Shown: in pieces, positions 7,357-16,786 of the stretch
Numbering within the stretch: position 1 is the first letter of the stretch
Layout of the letters: the number at the start of each line of letters is the position of its first letter
Source of the DNA: Gracilaria caudata
Taxonomy: Eukaryota; Rhodophyta; Florideophyceae; Gracilariales; Gracilariaceae
NCBI GenBank assembly: GCA_030374735.1
Contig: JASCIV010000449.1
Coordinates: forward strand, 1 to 19,860
Length of the DNA stretch: 19,860 bases
Direction: 5' to 3'
Notes under the pieces: model-generated
What the model was told of the DNA's origin: nothing
Database searches by the model: none
Seen by the model: only the letters and a program-made list of their open reading frames with translations
Program-made: the position numbers and the translations under genes

Positions 7357-9969
7357 CTACACATCTTGAGGACCGGAGTCTTGAGGATTCTCCTGACTGC
7401 CGCACTTGAGCTTGCTCTGACCGGCTGTTGCCTCTGAATTTCGATCGACTTCACTTTGACTGTTAATCAGCTCAGTTGCACGGTAAGCGACAATTGGGTC
7501 GTTATCTTCGACAAAAGGTGTCACAACACTTGAACCTCCTTTAGAGGCTCCAAGAAATTCGATAAGACATTGGCGGCTTTCGGAGAGACGTTTGCACGGT
7601 ACCTTCACATTAGATGCTAATAAAAGCAACGAGAACATTGACGGATTTGCTTCCAATAGTACTTGGCGAGGCACGGAGACTGAACCCTTGAGAATCATCT
7701 TCGAGGTCGAGTCCCACTGAAGCGACCGAGACTTGCTGCGAGGTACAAACGGAGTAGTCACGACAAAAAATTCGATGATCATCTCACTCATTCGCAGTAA
7801 ACCTTTCACGCTCGATCTGCACGAAGTTATCTCAACTACAGACGCATACAGCTTGTTCAAGACATCAGACAGTTCGCCATCAACAACTCCTCTTCTTGCA
7901 AAAGTGAACCTCAAAATTGTAAAGTAAGTTTCCCGAAGAATCTTCCACTCTCTCGCATGATCCATGGTTTCCCTTTGGAATAAGAACTTCGAATGATGAA
8001 TGGCCATTGCTTCAATCTCTCTGAGCACGGATATGCAGAAAGGTTTATCCAGGTATTTCACGAGTGCTCGAGAGGACGAAATGTATCTGGACGCAGGAAC
8101 TCTGTAAGGCTTTCCAACCTGACTCCCAAGTCGTGAATCGCTCTCTGATGCACTTCCCGTTTTTTCTTGGAAGGCCCTTCTTCCGACGTTTTGATCTTCG
8201 TCACTCGAGTTCTCAGTACGAGTTCCTAGATATTCAATAGTTAATGAGTTGAACAAGAGCACACGCAGCATGTCAACAACAAAACCATCCCAAGGACCCA
8301 CTTTGAACACATGTGTCAGTACATTTTCCATTTCGTGACATTCAAGAAGCGCTCGAAAGCTGTCTATATTATCACGATGTCGCACAACTACATCTTCCGT
8401 GAGGCCCTCAAGATATTTTAAAACGGCAAAATCATATATCAGGACAAACAATTGACGGCGAGCAGAAGGGGAAAAAGTATCTGCAAACAACGTCAGGACG
8501 GTTTGGAGGCCTCCCACGTCTTCCAAGTAGTCCATATTGAGTTTTGCCGAAGTGAGAAACTCATCCCAGGTCTCATGCAGTCTTGGGTAAAGACCATTGC
8601 AAATCAAGACGTGATCCACGTCGGTGTGCGTCAGCTCATTCATGCGGAGAGCAAGAGCTGCGAGACATTTCGATGAAATGTTGATGCTGGGATGCTTATC
8701 GCTTGACTTCAGTAGGAACAGATAACACCGCAAGGCACGTTCCCACATGACATCATCATCTTGACGACCGTGCATATCCTCTACAACATCAGAGAAAACC
8801 TTTCGAGCAACTTCTTCTACTCGGGACCAAGCTGAACCCTTAACGAAGCTGGCATGTGCTGCGATATTCACCAAAAGGGTAAAGGCAGATCCATCTCGCT
8901 CACTGCGTTCTGCGCCGCGCATTCTCCGAACGATTTCTGTTAATAGATTGATTCCTGTCTCCATCCCCTCAAGGCATGCCCCAACTACATATCCTGTGAG
9001 CAGTAACAAAGCCCTGTTTCTCCCATGTGTCTTCAACGAGTCATTCGTAAGATATTCGTGCAAAACCTTCCATGCCTGACCTGTAGGTTCACGACTTTCG
9101 TAAGGGCGCCACGGAACAGGAGCTCGTCGTCGAAAATTTGAGGATGGCAAATGCTTCACTCTTCGACGACTAACGGCGAAGGCTCCGTATAAGGCATCTT
9201 CTGCATCTTCAGCTGACAAAGTGAGCAGCGCAGCGTCGTTTAAGTTTTCGCTTTGTTCTGAAACGTTTAAAGTTTGGTAGGTAGACGCCAGACGGTAGCT
9301 GCGAAGAGGATATGGAGGCTGAGGAAAGCTGGCCTTCAACCTCGGGAGTTGATCTGATAGAAATGGTGCATTTAGCTCCGTAGCTTCCATACCAATGGAA
9401 GAACGATGGATGTCCCCATCAGAAACAATGGTGGGTTCTGGTGGTTGCGGGGGATCGAGTGGATTTCGTTCATCTGGAAAGCTGGGCACCCACGAACCCT
9501 CCTCCCCATAACTGGGTTTACGATCGGATTTTGGAACTGGTGGCACCGGCCTAGTTGGTGGAGGTGGTATAAAGTTTTGAGCGGCATTGTCGGTGGCAAC
9601 ATTCGCCGAAGAAAAAGGATAAGACCTTCGCTTTCCAAGAGCATCCACAGGTTTGTCAGCCCTGGCAAAATCCGGTTTTGGAGGAAGCGGAGGAGGAGCG
9701 CTCTGTGGGATGAGTCCAAGGCGTATGAAATCTGGCTTCGGTGGAAGAGGCGGTGGCGTTTCGGACTGCAAGCGAGCGAAAGCGGGTTTCGGAGGCAGCG
9801 GCGGCGGTGTATCATCCTTTCCATGGTTTCGCCCCCTTTCTGGAAACTTGGTCGCAGGTAACCTGATTGCAGAGCTGCATGGTTCCTCTGAGTCTTCAAC
9901 GGTTTCTGCTTCCTCGTAGGACCAGATCTTCAGATCATCGCTGACGTGGGGTAGTGGTGAGGAAGACAT
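7357..9969 (-). CDS. large helical protein with three PPLPPKP repeats, function unknown
   Basis: The 870-aa protein starts at an ATG with a short upstream region. Residues 1 to about 230 look disordered: acidic, then three copies of a PPPLPPKPxFxR unit (about 55-66, 72-83 and 92-103), then another proline stretch IPPPPTRPVPPVP (134-146). From about residue 255 the protein becomes helix-rich with short Leu/Ala-rich repeats (for example RALLLLTGYVVGACLEG), compatible with an armadillo/HEAT-like or other alpha-solenoid fold, continuing to about residue 830. The last 40 residues are polar. PPLPPKP fits class II SH3 ligands (PxxPxK/R) and could also bind profilin. I recognise no named family and see no signal peptide, membrane segment or catalytic motif. 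A scaffold role near actin or membranes is a guess from the repeats. Confidence 0.8.
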   Translation of the reverse strand: MSSSPLPHVSDDLKIWSYEEAETVEDSEEPCSSAIRLPATKFPERGRNHGKDDTPPPLPPKPAFARLQSETPPPLPPKPDFIRLGLIPQSAPPPLPPKPDFARADKPVDALGKRRSYPFSSANVATDNAAQNFIPPPPTRPVPPVPKSDRKPSYGEEGSWVPSFPDERNPLDPPQPPEPTIVSDGDIHRSSIGMEATELNAPFLSDQLPRLKASFPQPPYPLRSYRLASTYQTLNVSEQSENLNDAALLTLSAEDAEDALYGAFAVSRRRVKHLPSSNFRRRAPVPWRPYESREPTGQAWKVLHEYLTNDSLKTHGRNRALLLLTGYVVGACLEGMETGINLLTEIVRRMRGAERSERDGSAFTLLVNIAAHASFVKGSAWSRVEEVARKVFSDVVEDMHGRQDDDVMWERALRCYLFLLKSSDKHPSINISSKCLAALALRMNELTHTDVDHVLICNGLYPRLHETWDEFLTSAKLNMDYLEDVGGLQTVLTLFADTFSPSARRQLFVLIYDFAVLKYLEGLTEDVVVRHRDNIDSFRALLECHEMENVLTHVFKVGPWDGFVVDMLRVLLFNSLTIEYLGTRTENSSDEDQNVGRRAFQEKTGSASESDSRLGSQVGKPYRVPASRYISSSRALVKYLDKPFCISVLREIEAMAIHHSKFLFQRETMDHAREWKILRETYFTILRFTFARRGVVDGELSDVLNKLYASVVEITSCRSSVKGLLRMSEMIIEFFVVTTPFVPRSKSRSLQWDSTSKMILKGSVSVPRQVLLEANPSMFSLLLLASNVKVPCKRLSESRQCLIEFLGASKGGSSVVTPFVEDNDPIVAYRATELINSQSEVDRNSEATAGQSKLKCGSQENPQDSGPQDV
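9661..9807 (-). repeat. three proline-motif repeats encoded in tandem
   Basis: The coding DNA here specifies three near-identical PPPLPPKPxFxR units separated by 5-8 variable residues. The unit DNA is also similar between copies, which suggests recent duplication or strong selection for repeated ligand sites. Confidence 0.75.
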
Positions 9970-10838
9970 GCAGGAGTGTTTGCTCTTTTGACAACAGCTT
10001 GCTCCATGTCAGTAGAAAGCTTCACTTTGCAACTGTAGTTTCAGCTCGCGACACGTGAAAACAGAAGGTTAAGTGTGCGTGTTCATTTAAGCGGCCATTG
10101 TTAAGATTTGTCCACAATTCTGAAGTCTGTTACACAAAGCTCTGACTAAAAGACTGCTTAGCGCGATTTGCTGTCTCGTTGAGTGGGTCACCCCTGAGGA
10201 CTGTAAAATACGTGCAGTAGGAACAACAAAGGGGGTGTCTTAGGAGGGTTTCGTGACCGCGGGGAAGGATGAGCTCGCTCAGGAAAAGTGTAGAGCTTCT
10301 GCACAACACATATCTATCCACCGCATGGCCATTTTTAATGTGTGCTTTTTCCATCGAGCCATTTTGGCTCCATCGCCGAGCGGCGCAACCCACCTCTGTG
10401 GCGCAGTCTGCGCCCACGTCTCGTCTGCAGCATTTCGGCAAACACCTCAAAAGGGTTGCTGCGGCTAATGCTGCAAGGCACCGAATCTTCGTCGCCGCCC
10501 TTCTCTGAAAAGCACAGCGTGCTATACCTCTTCACAAAATAATCGTTCTTGTTGCACGTAGATGTTCGCCTGCGTTCTTCTCGCACTTCCGCTCTTTGCT
10601 CTCCCTCCGAGCCCCTACCCGTATGCTACCTCAAGCGCACACGCCTCAAATAAGACCTGAATACCATCTTCGCCCATGCGACTCGTGCTGGAATTTTTGG
10701 CAAACGTCGTCACAAAGCTTGTGCATAGTATCTACTATTACTTGTGAGTCACCGACTGCCTTTCGCAGAGAAAAAAAGAGTTCAGGTGGTCAATAGGAAT
10801 CTCCGTAAAGCTGAGTAGCACAACGCGCTCTTTCTTTC
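9970..10838. other. intergenic region between two minus-strand genes
   Basis: This 869-bp stretch holds the promoter and 5' UTR of the large helical-protein gene (left end) and the 3' UTR of RIO2 (right end). Open frames of 60-106 codons occur on both strands around 10130-10590; most start with non-ATG codons. A plus-strand frame at 10269-10508 starts with ATG but has no family signal. A possible two-exon minus-strand model (ATG at 10677) is discussed under rejected items. Confidence 0.4.
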
Positions 10839-12203
10839 TTAATCCCATACTTCGCTTTCAACTTCAGATTTGAGCTTCCGTTTTTGAGAGTCTTTGACTA
10901 TATTTCTCTTTGACAGTTGACGTCTTCTGGCTTGATTGGCCCTTTGTCTTCGCACTCGCATTTCGATGAGAGATTTATTAATGGCGCCGCTCGGACTCAT
11001 GTATTCGGATGGGTCGATATCGACGTCAGCTTGCTGAGATTCTTGCTTTATCTCTTGTTCAGAAGCTGTAATTTCCAGATCCTGTTGAGGCCTTTCAGAA
11101 CTTGTGGAATGGATGTCTTTTTGTTCAAGTTCGGCAGGGGTAGAGATGCGCAGGCTGTGGATGTCAACCGCTAATGCACCGTCCTCTTCATCTTGCTCAT
11201 CCAAGTCCTGAATGCCATAGAAGCCTTCTTCTTGAAGATTTTTGAATCCGCTCGCCGACAGAACCACATCCAGCTGCTCTTGTTGACTCGTTTCTCGAAC
11301 GATTTCGGCTAAAGATGGGTTTAACATATCGTGTGCAGGAACACCAAACTTGTGTTCAAAAAACTTTCGTATGCCATCCACATCACGAGCAAACAACTGG
11401 TCTGCATCCGCATGGCGCGTGGAAACCATCTGCGGAAAGTCAATCACATTGACGGTGCCGTCATCATCGACAATGACATTGAATTCGTTTAGATCGCAAT
11501 GCACTAACCCATGCTGCGCAAGCCTGATGGCAACTTGTATGAGATTATTGGCAACTTCCTTAGGTTGCGGCATCTCATTTATGTGAGTGAGCAAAGTACC
11601 GGGGCACAGTTCCATGACAACAACGTGACGAGACTGACCCAACGGTCTCGGTACCGGGAAATGACGCGCATGTAAGGCGCACATAAAAGCGTATTCCTTC
11701 ATAGCAGCCAGTCTCGAAAAGTAAATCCAACTCGCAGATTTGCGATGCACCAAATAATCCCTCTTGCTCTTGACAGCTCGAAACGAAGTACGTCCCAACC
11801 GATGCAGTTTCATTGCCAGATGCGGCGTATCGGCCAGCTCCGGATACTGATCCATAAGAGTTTCAGAGGCGGAAACAACAAACACATCAGCCTCTTTGCC
11901 GACGCCCAGGGGGCGTCCCACGGCGTCGATGACGCCGCGTTTGACGAGGGCGTTGAGCGCGAGGTAATCGTAGCCCATGGAGGTGAGTCTGTAGCCGACG
12001 TACGGCTTGCTGTCGCGGTGCACCAGCTTGTGTTTGTGTACTTGCTTGAGCGACTTCATGTAGCCGCCGTGCTTGAGACCGGAAATGGCGGATATGAGCG
12101 GGATGGGGACGACCTGATGGTTTCGCATGCCCATTTCCACGGCGGTGAGCACGCGGAAGTCATCTTCGGTGAGGTAGCGTAGCGCGGCGGGATCAAGCTT
12201 CAT
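10839..12203 (-). CDS. RIOK2: RIO2 family atypical serine kinase/ATPase
   Basis: RIO2 acts in the late cytoplasmic maturation of the 40S ribosomal subunit. The 454-aa protein has the N-terminal winged-helix domain (about 1-90, starting MKLDPAALRYL) and the RIO kinase domain with P-loop GVGKEADV (100-107), the lysine in AMKLHRLGRTSFR (Lys 132), catalytic loop HCDLNEFN (Asp 237, Asn 242) and metal loop IDFPQMVSTRH (Asp 255). The C-terminal 120 residues are acidic then strongly basic (RVRRQRANQARRRQ), as in other RIO2 proteins. The open frame continues 53 codons upstream to another ATG at 12362, but the family start MKLDP at 12203 fits best. Base composition shifts within the gene: the 5' third is much richer in GC than the 3' part. 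It shares a 276-bp divergent spacer with the next gene. Confidence 0.97.
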   Translation of the reverse strand: MKLDPAALRYLTEDDFRVLTAVEMGMRNHQVVPIPLISAISGLKHGGYMKSLKQVHKHKLVHRDSKPYVGYRLTSMGYDYLALNALVKRGVIDAVGRPLGVGKEADVFVVSASETLMDQYPELADTPHLAMKLHRLGRTSFRAVKSKRDYLVHRKSASWIYFSRLAAMKEYAFMCALHARHFPVPRPLGQSRHVVVMELCPGTLLTHINEMPQPKEVANNLIQVAIRLAQHGLVHCDLNEFNVIVDDDGTVNVIDFPQMVSTRHADADQLFARDVDGIRKFFEHKFGVPAHDMLNPSLAEIVRETSQQEQLDVVLSASGFKNLQEEGFYGIQDLDEQDEEDGALAVDIHSLRISTPAELEQKDIHSTSSERPQQDLEITASEQEIKQESQQADVDIDPSEYMSPSGAINKSLIEMRVRRQRANQARRRQLSKRNIVKDSQKRKLKSEVESEVWD

Positions 12204-12479
12204 GACGGCGCGGGCGGTGGCGACACGGGCGAGTAGCGCTGAGTGCGGACGTGGGCATGGGTGCAGGAGCAAGCAACGGATGTGGACTCGGCCGGTGAGA
12301 TGCGGCGGCGCCACGACGAGCACTGCTCGCGCCACGTCTGGCACGATTTGCAAATTTTGCATCGATTGTTGCCAGCAGTGTGTGCCACACCCGCGCTTTG
12401 ATCTTGCAGATTATCCAGGCCAGTCGTTGCTCCTTCGTTGCTCCCGCTCTCGTTTTGCTTGGCTGCGAAAAGAGGACTT
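12204..12479. promoter_or_regulatory. divergent promoter region, RIO2 and cyclotransferase-like gene
   Basis: This 276-bp spacer lies between the start codons of two divergent genes, so it must contain both promoters and leaders. It is GC-rich on the RIO2 side. I see no TATA-like box that I would trust. If RIO2 started at the upstream ATG (12362), the spacer would be only 117 bp. Confidence 0.5.
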
Positions 12480-12917
12480 ATGAAGGCGGCGTACATCTTC
12501 GTGTACGGCACACTTCGCTACGAGTACAGCCGTCTGCCAAAGTCGCAGCGACGATTAAACCCGCCCAATGTGCTGCATTCTTCCGGAACGTACATCAGCA
12601 CCACCAAGTTGAACGACTTTGCGATGTACGACATCGGCGAGTATCCCGCCATCGTACCTTGTCAGGGGTCGTGCGTTGTGGGCGATGTGTTTTCAATAGC
12701 CGATGAACGCGTGCTGCAGCTACTGGATGAGTACGAAGGCATAGGCGGATTATACGAACGACCGTACGAATACAAGCGAAAGAGCGTGCAGATTGAGCTG
12801 AACGGCGACGTTGTGGACGTCTGGGTGTATGTGTATAACTGGCAGCTGCACGACTACGAATGCGTGCAAGACGGCGACTACGTCGCGCACTATCTCTCCC
12901 AACTGCAGCAGCGCTGA
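12480..12917 (+). CDS. gamma-glutamylcyclotransferase-like (AIG2/GGCT fold) protein
   Basis: The 145-aa protein has the hallmarks of the GGCT/AIG2-like fold: the N-terminal glycine loop FVYGTLR (7-13), a conserved EYPAIVP (54-60), and LDEYEG (82-87) where the acidic residue (Glu 86) aligns with the catalytic Glu of gamma-glutamyl(amine) cyclotransferases. A later VWVYVY strand (114-119) completes the small barrel. Family members release 5-oxoproline from gamma-glutamyl peptides or amines, for example in glutathione turnover or isopeptide breakdown; the exact substrate cannot be read from the sequence. The chosen ATG starts directly before the first strand. The frame begins 14 codons further upstream but adds no family sequence. 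No leader is seen, so it is probably cytosolic. Confidence 0.9.
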   Translation: MKAAYIFVYGTLRYEYSRLPKSQRRLNPPNVLHSSGTYISTTKLNDFAMYDIGEYPAIVPCQGSCVVGDVFSIADERVLQLLDEYEGIGGLYERPYEYKRKSVQIELNGDVVDVWVYVYNWQLHDYECVQDGDYVAHYLSQLQQR

Positions 12918-13165
12918 AACGAGCTGCAGCTTGGCAGCAGCAACAAGTTTGAAAAGCTCCAAAAAGGCATCGAAATGCGCGTGAAAATGTGACCACCACA
13001 CACTTTGCCCCCACGGCGCGCGAGCTGATGGCGCTCAACAGTCAAGCACAGCCACATAAACGTCGTCACCACCATCACAATGCTCACCCGCATCAACGCC
13101 AACCCCCCTTCCTCGCTCACACAGAGATTCTCCATCCCCCTCCGCATTTTCCGCAAGCTCAAACC

Positions 13166-14363
13166 ATGACAGCCTTCATTCCAGCCCTCGCCGCTCCCAC
13201 GCGCCCCTGCGTGTCGCGCACTTCCGTATGCTCCTCGTCTTCCGCTCTACACGGTCGTCGCACCCTTCGCGCGCGCATCAACCACGTCACGCGCACACCT
13301 GCCGCGTCCAAATGGAGCATGATTGCAACGGGTGAACCGTTGGAAGACTGGTTGGATCGCGTGGAGAAAGACCTGGGTAGATGCACCCGCTCCATCTTCG
13401 CCGCTTGCAAGGAGATTGCTTACAAGATTCGTACCGCGTCGTGCGATAAGATGTCGTGTTTTAACGACTTTGGTGATGAGCAGTTGGCGATTGATGTGCT
13501 GGCCGATAAGGTTATTTTTGATAATCTCACTGCGTCCGGCGTTGTGGGTATGGCTAGTTCCGAGGAGGTACCCACCGAAAAGAAGCTGATCGACGGTGGC
13601 AAGTTCTGCGTTGCGTTTGACCCTCTGGATGGAAGCTCAATCATCGACACCAACTTCTCGGTCGGCACGTAAGTTTTGCCCTCGTCTGGTACTGCAAAGG
13701 AGAAAAGCCTTCTGACACTTTCTCATTTTGTTTTTTTTGTTGTGCGCACGTAGAATCTTTGGCGTGTGGAAGGGAGACTCGTTTGTCGGACAGGATGGAC
13801 GTGGCGTGGTATGCGCCGGGCTTGCCATCTACGGCCCGCGTACAACCATCACTCTCGCCATCGACGGTGTGGAGGGCGCGCACGAGTTTTTGCTAATCGA
13901 CGACTTCTCCGCCAAGCACGGCTCGTGGATTCATACCGCCGCGTTCTACACGGTGAACGAAGGCAAGTTATTCGCGCCCGGAAACATGCGCGCTGCACAG
14001 GACAACCCCGGCTACGCCAAGCTGCTGGATCACTATTACTCGCAAAAATACCAGTTGAGATACACAGGCGGTATGGTGCCGGACGTGAACCAGATCCTGG
14101 TGAAGGGCAAGGGCGTGTTCTGTAACCCGGCGTCGCCGTCGGCGAAGGCGAAGCTGCGCGTGTTGTATGAGGTGTTGCCGATTGGGTATGTGGTTGAGAA
14201 GGCCGGGGGGAAGAGCAGTAATGGAGCGGGTTCGGTGCTGGACATGAAGATTAAGGGATGTGAGGATCGCTCGCAGGTGTGTTATGGGTCGGCGGATGAG
14301 GTGCAACGCTTCGAGGAGATGGTGGGCGTGACGTATGCGGTGGAGGCAGCGGCAGCGAAGTAG
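13166..14363 (+). CDS. SBP: sedoheptulose-1,7-bisphosphatase, plastid, one intron
   Basis: This enzyme dephosphorylates sedoheptulose 1,7-bisphosphate in the Calvin-Benson cycle. Exons are 13166-13668 and 13754-14363, giving 370 aa; the 85-nt intron (GTAAGT ... T-rich tract ... TAG) joins NFSVGT to IFGVW exactly as in plant SBPase. Residues 1 to about 50 form a Ser/Arg-rich transit peptide with an early Phe. The mature part has the FBPase/SBPase metal site FDPLDGSS (151-158), GDEQLA (103-108), IYGPRTT, YTGGMVPDVNQI and EKAGG. Cys 93 and Cys 98 in SCDKMSC keep the CX4C spacing of the thioredoxin-regulated pair of plant SBPase, so light/redox control is likely. An in-frame ATG at 13028 would add 46 His/Pro-rich residues; I prefer 13166 because it opens a typical leader. 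Upstream neighbour ends 248 bp away. Confidence 0.95.
13669..13753 (+). other. spliceosomal intron in SBPase gene
   Basis: An 85-nt intron starts GTAAGT and ends with a long T-rich tract and CACGTAG. It splits a Thr codon (AC/A). Reading through would hit TAA at once, and splicing restores the conserved SVGTIFGVW block. This is the best-supported intron in the window and sets the local standard for the other proposed introns. Confidence 0.95.
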
Positions 14364-14575
14364 GAAGGTGGTGCGGTTGTGTTGTGTAGGGCTGTTGCGT
14401 AGCAGTTTTTCTCAAAAAACGGTTTGAGCTCAAGGCAGAATGTGTGTTTTAAGTTGGCCTCACGCTGGTGGAGAGCGTGAGTTTTGACGAAAACGAACTC
14501 ATACAGTAGCGCTGGCGCTGTGCAACCCTCGAAGAAGATTGATCGTCGCAGCGTCCCAATCGAGTAAGGGTTACC

Positions 14576-15550
14576 ATGCAAAGACTGCGCTTGTTTTGCT
14601 TTTCAAGTCTTTTTAACACTATCAAGTGGCTTCCTTTTTTTCTTCTGCTAAAGATTCCTTCCCCTACTCTTTCATCACTCAACGAAATTCTGAGAACGTA
14701 CAGACGAACACTCGTAACACTATCATGCAAGGAAGGAGGCTCGCCGTCTAAAAGAGTCTCAGAAAGTACTAGAAAGACAGTCGACGCGGGTGAAGAGCTC
14801 AATAGATATAGCAATCGAGTCAAATGTCTTTTCCTCAATGATCCCATTCTGGATGTTCTACATCGGGTATGCACAAAAATGGATGCAGTAAGCGAACAGA
14901 ATAGAGTGACAAGGGCTGTCTTCACTGAAATCCTGAGAAACTGACTGCGACAGAGGTGCATAGAGCATACATATTCTGAGGCAATCGTTGATAAACGTCA
15001 GCTTGGTGCCAATGGGCCGCCATGTACTCGTTGGTGCGGGAACGTGTGCGAAACAATTAAGCCGCTGCATTCCGAAATTCGCAAGCGGCGTGCTCGTTAC
15101 GAAGCGCAGTTACACATTACCAACGCTTCAGCAAAAGCTCTGCATCATGATGATGCTGTGCCTACGGTCAGAGCATGTGATGCTCTTGGTGTCACCCGCC
15201 TGTGCCCAGTGCCGCCCCGTCACACGCGAGTGTGGTACACTTCGTACGGGCCAACAGCGCGCACCGGTTTCGTTCGTTTCATTCTAATTCGACACTTCCA
15301 TACACGGCGTCAAGCTTTCAAAGATCAGCGAGATCAAAAAGGTGGTCGGGTTCATCCCTACCCAAGACGCTGTCGAAATGACTTCAACCTCGCAGAACAC
15401 ATAGAAGAGGCTATTCGAATTAAAAGGGCGCTCCCCCCCCATTATCTGACAAGCCCTTCTCCAAAAGCGTTCCACATGCCTCCAGGAGGCTCCTTCTCGC
15501 GTTATACCCTACACCGACGTAACGATAGCGTCGTGCGCGTAGCCGAGTGA
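14576..15550 (+). CDS. unrecognised two-exon gene with N-terminal hydrophobic segment
   Basis: One plus-strand frame is open from the ATG at 14576 to the stop at 15550 apart from a single TGA at 14942-14944. The TGA falls inside a plausible 66-nt intron (14888-14953) that starts GTAAGC, has a CTGAC-type branch site and ends GACAG; both junctions are in phase 0. The spliced protein would be 302 aa. Residues 12-28 (LFNTIKWLPFFLLLKIP) are hydrophobic, possibly a signal anchor. The N-terminal half is mixed and helical, and the C-terminal half is rich in Arg/His with no known motif. I do not recognise a family. Alternatives are a pseudogene with a nonsense change, two unrelated frames, or TGA readthrough. 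A 170-codon antisense frame (14961-14449) is Ser/Leu-rich and looks like a shadow. Confidence 0.45.
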
Positions 15551-15761
15551 CGCCTCCATTCGAAGCAATTGTTTGCAATGATCCCCGGGAGACGGCTGTT
15601 CGTCTGCGCACACTCCGAAGCCTACAAAAGCTTCCCAAGTGCCACTTCCGAACTGCGCAAGCCTCTCTCTCTCCATCGTCTCATATTCTCAATCCAAACT
15701 TGCTCTGCTAGTACGAAATCTGTGGCACATTTTGTTCAACACGCCGCAATCCTCGACAACA

Positions 15762-16736
15762 ATGATGATGCAGACACCGTTTTGGACCACGTTGTGGTTG
15801 TTTGCGCTGAGCACTTGCGCGGCCATGGCGTACGGACAAGCCACTGAAGCTGTGGGATGTGAAATGACGGATACGACATGCGCGTGCCTGGAAGTAGAGC
15901 CCTCCAAACTATGCATGCAGCATCAAGGAAACAACAAGTGTCTGCTAGGAAGCTGCAAGCCTTCTTATCGATGCGATTGCCTCGGATACGAGATGTGTAA
16001 CAGAAGGAGCTGTTCGTTGTACACCACCGATCCGGACGTTGTGCCAAGTGAGAGCGAGGCGTTTGGATGTCATCTTACTGCAGATGCCGGAAGTTGCACC
16101 AGTTTTGATTACGTGATGGATACTGTTGAGGGCGCATTGAACGCGTACACTGAAGTGGACACTTCAAACGATGAAACGCTGCTATTAAGCATGGAGGCTT
16201 ACCAAATTGTGGCGTCCATTGAAGCGGATGTGATTGCGATGAACAAGGTTTTGAAGAGCGTGGAACCCATCAGACCGTACATGACGCTGGAGGAAAGTAT
16301 AGAGATCGAAAAGGACGCCGAACTGATGGTGGATCTGGTACTGGAATCCGGTCGTCTGGCAAGCATGGGCAGTGAAAACGCAGTGGAGGTGTACAAAGCC
16401 AGCCGTGAAGTGGCGATGCTGAAGAGCGAAGCTGTGGTTGCTGAGGGCGAAGCACAGAAAGCACAAAAGCAGCTGGCAGCAAGGCAAAAGGAGGCGGATG
16501 ACAATGGCAAGCGCTGCAGCGAATGCAGCGCGCTGAAAGTGGAGGTGGAAAAGCTGAGAAAGGCGCGTGGCGAGGCGGCGAGGAAGGCGGGTGAGGCGGC
16601 GAAGAACAGCCGTGAGAAGCGCAGAAAGGCGGCCAAGCAGCGAGCGGCTGTTGAGGATACGCGCGACAAGGCGAAGGAAGCTAAGGGCCGGCTGGCTTCG
16701 GCGGTTGATCGAATCAAGAAGCGTGCGGGTGCCTGA
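15762..16736 (+). CDS. secreted Cys-rich protein with long coiled coil
   Basis: The 324-aa protein begins with a clear signal peptide (hydrophobic core about residues 7-20, small residues AMAYG-QA near 21-27). Residues 33-112 hold 12 cysteines in a compact pattern including CAC, CDC and GYEMC, suggesting a disulfide-stabilised extracellular or cell-surface domain. From about residue 115 it is helical and acidic, and from about 190 to 322 it forms an Ala/Glu/Lys-rich coiled coil with a short Cys pair (CSEC) and a strongly basic end. Three consecutive ATGs start the frame; the upstream frame has no ATG. No catalytic motif or membrane anchor is seen. An extracellular-matrix or polysaccharide-associated role would suit a red alga but is a guess. 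An AATAAA occurs 45 bases after the stop. Confidence 0.8.
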   Translation: MMMQTPFWTTLWLFALSTCAAMAYGQATEAVGCEMTDTTCACLEVEPSKLCMQHQGNNKCLLGSCKPSYRCDCLGYEMCNRRSCSLYTTDPDVVPSESEAFGCHLTADAGSCTSFDYVMDTVEGALNAYTEVDTSNDETLLLSMEAYQIVASIEADVIAMNKVLKSVEPIRPYMTLEESIEIEKDAELMVDLVLESGRLASMGSENAVEVYKASREVAMLKSEAVVAEGEAQKAQKQLAARQKEADDNGKRCSECSALKVEVEKLRKARGEAARKAGEAAKNSREKRRKAAKQRAAVEDTRDKAKEAKGRLASAVDRIKKRAGA

Positions 16737-16780
16737 GAGAGCTACGAAGGGTAGATACAAGCCTTAGCACGGACGCGGTG

Positions 16781-16786
16781 AATAAA
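16781..16786 (+). promoter_or_regulatory. candidate polyadenylation signal
   Basis: A canonical AATAAA hexamer lies 45 bases downstream of the stop of the secreted coiled-coil gene, a normal position for a polyadenylation signal. Whether this organism uses AATAAA is not shown by the other genes in the window. Confidence 0.4.

Noticed and set aside
10343..10677. Possible two-exon minus-strand gene (ATG at 10677, exon 1 to 10619, intron 10570-10618, exon 2 to 10343).
   Set aside because: The frames join correctly, but the 49-nt intron has a purine-rich 3' end with no pyrimidine tract, an overlapping ATG frame competes, and the product shows no motif.
14449..14961. A 170-codon minus-strand frame opposite the two-exon gene.
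   Set aside because: Very rich in Ser, Leu and Arg as antisense shadows are; the plus frame continues for a further 600 bases and has a matching intron.
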